Positions 13,109 through 17,862 of a stretch of DNA of 17,862 bases are shown piece by piece; positions within the stretch are counted from its first letter, which is position 1; each line of letters begins with the position of its first letter. The position numbers were made by a program, and so were the translations under genes. This stretch comes from Candidatus Brocadiia bacterium (GTDB lineage: Bacteria > Planctomycetota > MHYJ01 > JACQXL01), in the NCBI GenBank assembly GCA_020062035.1, contig JAGUXD010000060.1:1-17862 (forward strand), read 5' to 3'. Below the pieces are notes generated by a model. It had not been told where the DNA came from. It saw nothing but the letters and a program-made list of their open reading frames with translations, and made no database searches.

Positions 13109-14260
13109 TTACTTAAACATCGCGATAAACATACCGGCTGCGGCGGCTGTGCCGATGACGCCTGCTAAATTCGGTCCCATGGCGTGCATTAAGAGGAAGT
13201 TTTTAGGATTATATTGCTGACCTACTACCTGCGAGACCCGTGCAGACATAGGAACCGCTGAAATGCCCGCAGAACCAATAAGCGGATTTAGTTTGTTTTC
13301 TGCCTTCAAAAATAGGTTCATTATTTTTACTGTAAGAATGCCGCCTGCAGTACAAAAAACGAAATCAATTATCCCCAGCCCAAAAATTAGTAGCGGTTTA
13401 GGACTTAAAAACTTATCTGCCTCCATCGTCGCACCAATAGAAACACCTAAAAATATCACTACGATATTCATTAAAGCACCCTGTGATGTTTCTGTTAATC
13501 GTCCAACCACGCCACTTTCTTTCATAAGATTACCAAACATAAACATTCCCATCAAGGGCATTACCGCGGGAACTAAAAGCGAGATTAAGGTAGCGGTTAA
13601 TAACGGAAAAATAATCTTTTCAGTATGCGAGACCGCCCGAAGTTGCCTCATTACAATAACTTTTTCTTTACTGGTAGTAAGCAGTCGCATAACCGGCGGT
13701 TGAATAAGAGGAACTAAAGCCATATAAGAATAAGCCGCTAATGCAGTTGGACCTAATATTTCAGGTGCTAATTTCTGTGTCAGATAAATTGTTGTCGGAC
13801 CGTCTGCTCCGCCGATGATACCAATAGCCGCAGCTTCTTTGAGAGTAAAACCACCCAAAACAATAGAACCAATAAAAGTAACGAATACCCCCAATTGAGC
13901 ACCTGCACCAACTAAAAGTGTTTTGGGATTAGAGATTAAAGGACCGAAATCGGTCATTGCTCCAAGTCCGAGAAATATTACACAGGGTATCACTTCCCAC
14001 TCTATTCCGTAATGATAGAATATATTAATAAGTTGCCGATGTCCTTCTGAAAAGCCCATTAAAGGCGTCAATGGGAAATTTATCAGAAAGATACCGAAAC
14101 CGATTGGCAATAATAATAACGGTTCAAATTTCCGCACTATCGCCAAATAGATAAACAAAAACCCTATCAGCCACATCAGCATATATTTCCAGTGAAGATG
14201 TAATACGCCTGTTTGCACTACGATGTTTTTGAGCATTTCTAATATATCACTTACTTGCAT
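13109..14260 (-). CDS. oadB: Sodium-pumping decarboxylase beta subunit (OadB/MmdB/GcdB type)
   Basis: A 383-residue polytopic membrane protein of the OadB/MmdB/GcdB family. In this family the beta subunit removes CO2 from carboxybiotin and couples it to export of two Na+ ions. Recognised blocks are [20 protein letters not shown] with D104 at the equivalent of the essential Asp, [15 protein letters not shown] (150-156 core), [16 protein letters not shown] and a C-terminal [21 protein letters not shown]. The length is within the family range. The ATG at 14260 has only a loose purine-rich GGAGAAAGAG upstream. The next gene is a small OadG-like subunit, but no alpha subunit or biotin carrier gene lies within the window. 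The decarboxylated acid therefore cannot be named. The gene symbol is used in the family sense. Confidence 0.93.
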   Translation of the reverse strand: MQVSDILEMLKNIVVQTGVLHLHWKYMLMWLIGFLFIYLAIVRKFEPLLLLPIGFGIFLINFPLTPLMGFSEGHRQLINIFYHYGIEWEVIPCVIFLGLGAMTDFGPLISNPKTLLVGAGAQLGVFVTFIGSIVLGGFTLKEAAAIGIIGGADGPTTIYLTQKLAPEILGPTALAAYSYMALVPLIQPPVMRLLTTSKEKVIVMRQLRAVSHTEKIIFPLLTATLISLLVPAVMPLMGMFMFGNLMKESGVVGRLTETSQGALMNIVVIFLGVSIGATMEADKFLSPKPLLIFGLGIIDFVFCTAGGILTVKIMNLFLKAENKLNPLIGSAGISAVPMSARVSQVVGQQYNPKNFLLMHAMGPNLAGVIGTAAAAGMFIAMFK

Positions 14261-14307
14261 AGATTAATCTCTTTCTCCGAAAGCATTCGGGGATATGATG
14301 GAATGTG

Positions 14308-14335
14308 ATTATACCGATGTCAAGAAAAATTGCAA
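14308..14335 (-). promoter_or_regulatory. Candidate oadB promoter
   Basis: On the minus strand, TTGCAA (14330-14335), a 16-nt spacer and a perfect TATAAT (14308-14313). A second possible pair overlaps it: a perfect TTGACA at 14318-14323 with CATCAT at 14295-14300, spacer 17. Either gives a leader of roughly 30-40 nt containing a small CCGAA/TTCGG hairpin. The -35 box touches the inverted repeat starting at 14334. Confidence 0.45.
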
Positions 14336-14394
14336 CCGCAGATTACACAGATTTCACTGATTTTTTGTCTGTGTAATCGGTGAAATCTGTGGTT
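14334..14394. repeat. Inverted repeat of 9-nt AGATTACAC-type units
   Basis: The left arm begins AACCGCAGATTACACAG and continues with the unit ATTTCACTG. The right arm (14369-14394) reads CTGTGTAATCGGTGAAATC then TGTGGTT. Both arms are tandem 9-nt units (AGATTACAC, AGATTTCAC). The outer 10 nt pair with one mismatch. The right arm ends one base before the stop codon of the methyltransferase gene and the left arm touches the oadB -35 region. I recall similar sequences from other bacteria, unverified. Confidence 0.8.
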
Positions 14395-14395
14395 T

Positions 14396-15076
14396 CTATC
14401 TCATGATACCTTTAGTTTTAATGATAAATTCATAAATCGGTGGGAAGAACAGGATAAATAGCAATATTATTGCTAATGCGCTATTTAATGGTTCAGATAA
14501 AATATCAAAGGCACGGTGCATCTCACCAACATAGCCCAGAGTAATTGTTCTGAGATAAAAGAAGATAATAAGTCCTAATATTCTGATTAGCCGCCATTGC
14601 TCACGGTATTTAAGTATTAGTTTCAGGTAAAAATGACCGCTTCTTTCTGGTAATCTCGCGGGAAAGAGACGGGGAATAAAACGCGGGACGAGGTTACAAT
14701 ATTCTGCATACTTATCGTGGAAGACATCCCGCAACAACATCTCTTCTTTTCTGACCCTACGTGGAATAATAATGAGATAAAAAATCGGCAAATAAATAAT
14801 CGCCAGATATATGTTCTGGGTGATGATACAAAGCCCGACATCAACCAAGAAACTACTCAGATAAAAAGGGTTGCGCACATAGCGGTAGGGTCCAGCGGTA
14901 ATTAGTTTTTCCTTTTTCACCAGATAGCCGGCAGAGATAAAATGAATAACCTGTCCTATGATAACAGAAATACTACCGATAATTAAAGAAGTAATATTTG
15001 GATAAGACCAGATGAGTAGGATAATAATAAATATCGCCCGTAATCGTGTTCTTAATTTCGTTTTAGTTGATTTCAA
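14396..15076 (-). CDS. ICMT/PEMT-family membrane methyltransferase-like protein
   Basis: A 226-residue membrane protein with the isoprenylcysteine/phospholipid methyltransferase signature. GPYRYVRNPFYLSSF spans residues 62-76. EEMLLRDVFHDKYAEYCNLV and PRFIP (111-135) match the C-terminal SAM-binding part of the family (EExxLxxxFGxxYxxYxxxVPRFIP). About five membrane segments are visible, two of them after the methyltransferase motif, which makes the protein longer than minimal members. The start codon is TTG at 15076: an in-frame TGA lies five codons upstream and no ATG is available before the motif. AACGGAT may serve as a weak ribosome site. The substrate is unknown; isoprenoid or lipid thiol, amine or carboxyl groups are typical. 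It is the last gene of a five-gene minus-strand cluster. Confidence 0.75.
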   Translation of the reverse strand: MKSTKTKLRTRLRAIFIIILLIWSYPNITSLIIGSISVIIGQVIHFISAGYLVKKEKLITAGPYRYVRNPFYLSSFLVDVGLCIITQNIYLAIIYLPIFYLIIIPRRVRKEEMLLRDVFHDKYAEYCNLVPRFIPRLFPARLPERSGHFYLKLILKYREQWRLIRILGLIIFFYLRTITLGYVGEMHRAFDILSEPLNSALAIILLFILFFPPIYEFIIKTKGIMR

Positions 15077-15111
15077 ATCCGTTTTATCGGCTCAATTTTC
15101 TCACTTAACAA

Positions 15112-15744
15112 TTAAACCTTATCTTTCGGTCTAAAGGTTTTGGGATTAAAGACCCAGAATCTTCTAATCGCCCAGAATCTTCTCAAAAACTTCTTATCAC
15201 CCTCGGTCATCTTATCAGGAAAATAACGGTTCTTGAATTTCAGGAGACTTCCTTTATCAATCAAACAAAGATAGTTAAACAATTCTCGCCAGATTATGGC
15301 TTTTTGCCTGATATATAAGGCATTAGCAAAGTCAATAATGTAGGGTGTCAAATCATCTCCAATCAGGATATTCTTACGTTGTGCTAAATCAAGATGCACC
15401 ACAGAGCGATTATGAATCTCGCTAATTAATCCCTGGAGTTTAGGTATTATCTCATAAGGCAAGTCAGTGGAAGAAAACTTATGCAAGAACGAACCCTGAA
15501 TATATTCTGTCAAAAAGCCGTGTTGGGTTTTGGTCAAGACTTTGGGAACGCCTTTTATGCCTTTGAATCGCTGGAGAATAGCGAACTCGTTATTAATCAG
15601 AACCTCACCCCAGGTCATTTTGACCCAGAATGGTTTTGAGGAGTAGTCCTTCCAGATAACCCTTTTGCCCTGATAGTCAACCAATTTAATAGTCGGCGTA
15701 AGGATTGATTTATCTTTGATGACCTCAATAAGCTCCAAATTCAT
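15112..15744 (-). CDS. Protein-kinase-like (RIO/Kdo kinase-type) protein
   Basis: A 210-residue protein with a compact kinase-like fold. RVIWKDY gives a VAIK-like K32, and NEF (E53) may be its helix-C partner. GFLTEYIQG looks like a hinge. HLDLAQRKNILI holds the catalytic-loop D119 and N125, and IIDFANA (D138) stands for the metal-binding DFG. The D-F-A form and the short C-lobe resemble RIO, Kdo kinase (WaaP/KdkA) and related lipopolysaccharide or small-molecule kinases rather than eukaryotic-like Ser/Thr kinases. The expected catalytic residues are all present, so it may be active. There is no membrane segment. It overlaps the thioesterase gene upstream by 20 bp, with no visible Shine-Dalgarno. 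The substrate is unknown. Confidence 0.7.
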   Translation of the reverse strand: MNLELIEVIKDKSILTPTIKLVDYQGKRVIWKDYSSKPFWVKMTWGEVLINNEFAILQRFKGIKGVPKVLTKTQHGFLTEYIQGSFLHKFSSTDLPYEIIPKLQGLISEIHNRSVVHLDLAQRKNILIGDDLTPYIIDFANALYIRQKAIIWRELFNYLCLIDKGSLLKFKNRYFPDKMTEGDKKFLRRFWAIRRFWVFNPKTFRPKDKV

Positions 15745-16138
15745 CTTGTATAGATGCGTTTATTCTCTCAATGAAATCCGCTGATAGTCGCTGGGGCTTC
15801 ATCTGATTATTTACCATCGCAATCTTGGTTTTACCAGTCACTAAAAGTTTATCACGATGTCCATCTGGATAAACTTTATAACCGAATGTAATCGTTGCAT
15901 TAGATGTTTCTTGTACAAAGGCATCAACTATAAGTGTATCGCCATATCTGGCTGGTGCTAAATAAGAGACTTCAGCATACACTACGACAAAAATAATTTC
16001 TTCTTTAACCATTTTGGCAGGGTCAATACCGCGCTGGAGCATATATTCGGTTCTGGCTCGCTCAAAATATTTCAAGTAATTAGAATGATAAACCACACCA
16101 CCTGCATCTGTATCCTCATAATAGATTTTTACTTTCAT
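15725..16138 (-). CDS. YbgC/4HBT-family acyl-CoA thioesterase
   Basis: A 137-residue single hot-dog-fold thioesterase of the YbgC/FcbC type, which hydrolyses acyl-CoA or acyl-ACP thioesters. The active-site block YYEDTDAGGVVYHSNYLKYF (residues 6-25) holds the catalytic Asp and the H18-x-N-Y-L motif, followed by ERARTEYM. The rest fits the strand pattern of the fold (VVYAEVSYLAPARYGDTLIV, ATITFGYKVY). In proteobacteria ybgC sits beside tolQRA; no tol gene is present here. The start codon overlaps the hpt stop as ATGA, and the gene's own end overlaps the kinase gene, so tight translational coupling is likely. Confidence 0.9.
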   Translation of the reverse strand: MKVKIYYEDTDAGGVVYHSNYLKYFERARTEYMLQRGIDPAKMVKEEIIFVVVYAEVSYLAPARYGDTLIVDAFVQETSNATITFGYKVYPDGHRDKLLVTGKTKIAMVNNQMKPQRLSADFIERINASIQDEFGAY

Positions 16139-16647
16139 CTTATATATCCTATATATGATAGTTGCCTGTATTGTTCGTTATAGTCAATGCCGTAGCCGAC
16201 TACAAACTTATCAGGAACCACAAATCCACAATAGTCAATTTTTATAGGTATAATACGTCTGGCTTTTTTATCAAGAAGAGTGCATATTTTCATCCGTCTG
16301 GGCTTTCGTTTGTTTAACTCTTTTATCAGATAATTAATAGTAAATCCACTATCTATTATATCTTCAATAATAATTATATCCTTTCCTTTAATAGATATAT
16401 CCAAATCCATTACGATTTTAATTCGTCCTGAGGATCGGATGGATGCGCCATAAGAAGAAACCCTCATAAAATCACATCTTATAGGAATTGTTAGATGCCT
16501 AATCAGGTCAGCGGTGAACACAAACGCTCCATTCAGGATACTAATTAAAAGTGGCTGTTTGTTTTTGTAGTCCGTAGATATTTGTCGAGATAATGTTTTT
16601 ATCCGTTTCTGTATTAAACGACTGGATAAAAGAACCGGAATTTTCAT
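16135..16647 (-). CDS. hpt: Hypoxanthine phosphoribosyltransferase
   Basis: A 170-residue purine-salvage phosphoribosyltransferase that converts hypoxanthine or guanine plus PRPP to the nucleotide. It shows LLISILNGAFVFTADLIR (33-50), the PRPP loop IIIIEDIIDSGFT (91-103) with the acidic pair and S100/T103, CTLLDKKARR (122-131), and GFVVPDKFVVGYGIDYNEQY (141-160), whose P-D-K-F segment binds the purine. The length is typical. It follows the aminotransferase by 6 nt without a clear Shine-Dalgarno and overlaps the thioesterase start by 4 bp. Hpt is often next to tilS or ftsH in other bacteria; that context is absent here. Confidence 0.95.
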   Translation of the reverse strand: MKIPVLLSSRLIQKRIKTLSRQISTDYKNKQPLLISILNGAFVFTADLIRHLTIPIRCDFMRVSSYGASIRSSGRIKIVMDLDISIKGKDIIIIEDIIDSGFTINYLIKELNKRKPRRMKICTLLDKKARRIIPIKIDYCGFVVPDKFVVGYGIDYNEQYRQLSYIGYIR

Positions 16648-16653
16648 ATCTGG

Positions 16654-17793
16654 TTATTTCTTAAAGAAATCTTTTATTTTCCCCACCACATATTCCTGCA
16701 TTGAGTCAGTTAATTCAGGATAAATCGGCAGTGAGAGAACACTCAAAGAAGATTTTTCTGCAATTGGTAAATCGCCTTTTTTGTAGCCAAGGTAAGCAAA
16801 GCATTCCTGGAGATGTAAAGGCAGAGGATAATAGACCTCACAACCGATATGATTCTGCTTTAAGAAGGCAATCAGTTTATCCCTTGTTTCTGGAATATTA
16901 CTATCAAAAACTCTGATTGTATATTGATGGTAAATATGATTACGGTTTGGTTTTGTAATTGGAGTCGCGATATATTTGATGAGTCCTTCTTTTTGGAAAA
17001 GGGAATCATAAGACATTGCACGTTTAAGTCGTTCGTTATTCCAGAGGTCAATATATTTTAGTTTCACGCGCAATATCGCGGACTGGATAGCATCTAAACG
17101 GCTGTTTAAGCCGATATATTTATGATAATACTTATTTTCTGCGCCGTGAACCCGAAGCATTTTTATCAGCTTAGATAATTTTTCATTATTAGTTGTAATT
17201 AAACCGCCATCGCCCCAGCCACCTAAATTCTTGGTCGGATAAAAAGAAAAACAGCCCAAGTCGGCTATTGTTCCTGTCTTTTTTGTCTTATAGACCGCAC
17301 CGATGGATTGCGCCGCGTCTTCTATTACAAGTATCTGGTATTGCTGCGAAAGAGAAATTATCTCATCCATATCAGCAGATTGACCATAGAGATGAACCGG
17401 AATTATTGCTTTCACTTTTTTGTGTTTGTTCAAGGCATTTCTAATCTCAGAAGTGCTAATATTAAAAGTGTCTCTATCTATATCCACAAATACGGGTTTT
17501 GCGAATAGACGGGCAATTGCTCCAGCCGTTGCGAAAAATGTGAAAGGAGTCGTAATCACCTCGTCGTCGGGCTTTATACCAATCGCCATTAAAGAAAGCA
17601 ATAATGCATCAGAACCAGAAGCAACACCAATTGCATATTTTACTGCTAAATAGTTAACCAGTTCATCTTCTAATTGCTCAACGACCGTTCCAAGGACAAA
17701 ATGCTGGGAAGCAATAACCTCTTCCAAGGCGGTCCCCATCTCCTGCCTGATTGAACGATATTGACTCTTCAAGTCCAAAATAGGCACTTGCAT
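16654..17793 (-). CDS. DegT/DnrJ/EryC1/StrS-family PLP aminotransferase (second copy)
   Basis: A 379-residue sugar aminotransferase-type PLP enzyme with a textbook motif set: GVASGSDALLLSL near 56-68, VIEDAAQSIGAVY near 157-169 (D159) and CFSFYPTKNLGGWGDGG (181-197) with K188 as the Schiff-base lysine. It is closer to the family norm than the 2202-3266 paralogue. I start at 17793 (MQVPILDLKSQYRSI), which matches family N-termini. The in-frame ATG at 17814 would add seven residues and lies inside a perfect hairpin. No Shine-Dalgarno is visible. It is the first gene of the minus-strand cluster leading to hpt. No other nucleotide-sugar gene is nearby, so the substrate is open. Confidence 0.9.
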   Translation of the reverse strand: MQVPILDLKSQYRSIRQEMGTALEEVIASQHFVLGTVVEQLEDELVNYLAVKYAIGVASGSDALLLSLMAIGIKPDDEVITTPFTFFATAGAIARLFAKPVFVDIDRDTFNISTSEIRNALNKHKKVKAIIPVHLYGQSADMDEIISLSQQYQILVIEDAAQSIGAVYKTKKTGTIADLGCFSFYPTKNLGGWGDGGLITTNNEKLSKLIKMLRVHGAENKYYHKYIGLNSRLDAIQSAILRVKLKYIDLWNNERLKRAMSYDSLFQKEGLIKYIATPITKPNRNHIYHQYTIRVFDSNIPETRDKLIAFLKQNHIGCEVYYPLPLHLQECFAYLGYKKGDLPIAEKSSLSVLSLPIYPELTDSMQEYVVGKIKDFFKK

Positions 17794-17804
17794 ATTTTCA
17801 AGAA

Positions 17805-17839
17805 CCCAGCACATAATCCCACCGGGATTATGTGCTGGG
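17805..17839. repeat. Perfect 16-bp inverted repeat upstream of the second degT
   Basis: CCCAGCACATAATCCC (17805-17820), loop ACC, GGGATTATGTGCTGGG (17824-17839). The stem is perfect and ends 11 nt upstream of the likely start codon at 17793. No T-run follows on either strand. Confidence 0.9.
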
Positions 17840-17862
17840 TATACTAATTAGGGTCTGCTGAA

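Noticed and set aside
14334-14394. Intrinsic terminator for the methyltransferase gene cluster
   Set aside because: The fold is AT-rich, made of short units, and lacks a following U-run on the minus strand. It may still slow polymerase, but that is not supported.
1-17862. Defence island, secretion system, prophage or other novel multi-gene system
   Set aside because: All sizeable open frames are accounted for by housekeeping or known families, and no nuclease-helicase-toxin grouping is present. Endonuclease Q sits with asd and mnmG.

Overview
This 17.9-kb window is AT-rich bacterial chromosome. The bacterial assignment rests on rph, acpS, comEC, mnmG, asd and an OadB-type sodium pump subunit. 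No gene fixes the phylum. Endonuclease Q, many genes without a Shine-Dalgarno (SD) sequence, and intergenic hairpins built from 7-9-nt units would fit a deep-branching or candidate phylum, possibly WOR-3/Stahlbacteria-like, but that is a weak guess. No rRNA, tRNA, CRISPR array, transposase or phage gene was seen.

Layout. Positions 1-1357 (minus): a HEAT-repeat lipoprotein followed 3 nt later by rph, which runs off the left edge. Positions 1399-3266 (plus): a PIG-L deacetylase and a DegT aminotransferase, separated by a large hairpin of 8-nt units. The tail of degT overlaps acpS (minus) by 23 bp. acpS and comEC (plus, to 6389) diverge from an interval holding a hairpin of 9-nt units. Both appear to have promoters so close that their mRNAs would be leaderless. 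Positions 6561-10709 (minus): endonuclease Q, asd and mnmG. Divergent from endonuclease Q is an unknown single-pass membrane protein (10795-11355), and the two promoters seem to share one -35 palindrome.

Positions 11356-12930 are a decaying stretch. An intact lemA sits between remnants of an Nramp-like transporter and of a TPM-domain protein, the latter a family I associate with lemA. Upstream of it (minus) lies oadB with a 50-residue oadG-like gene that is easily missed. No decarboxylase alpha subunit or biotin carrier is present. A hairpin of 9-nt units separates oadB from a five-gene minus-strand cluster: degT-like aminotransferase, hpt, YbgC-type thioesterase, kinase-like protein and ICMT/PEMT-like methyltransferase. 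That cluster begins after a perfect 16-bp inverted repeat.

Most genes are housekeeping: RNA processing, fatty-acid carrier activation, tRNA modification, diaminopimelate/threonine pathway, purine salvage and DNA uptake. The most interesting content is (1) short-unit repeats, mostly folding as hairpins, between genes and inside comEC and asd, including a 51-bp in-frame insert in comEC flanked by direct repeats; (2) a candidate sliding-clamp motif at the extreme C-terminus of endonuclease Q; (3) repeated leaderless promoter geometry; and (4) the two gene remnants around lemA. I did not find a convincing new multi-gene system such as a defence island.
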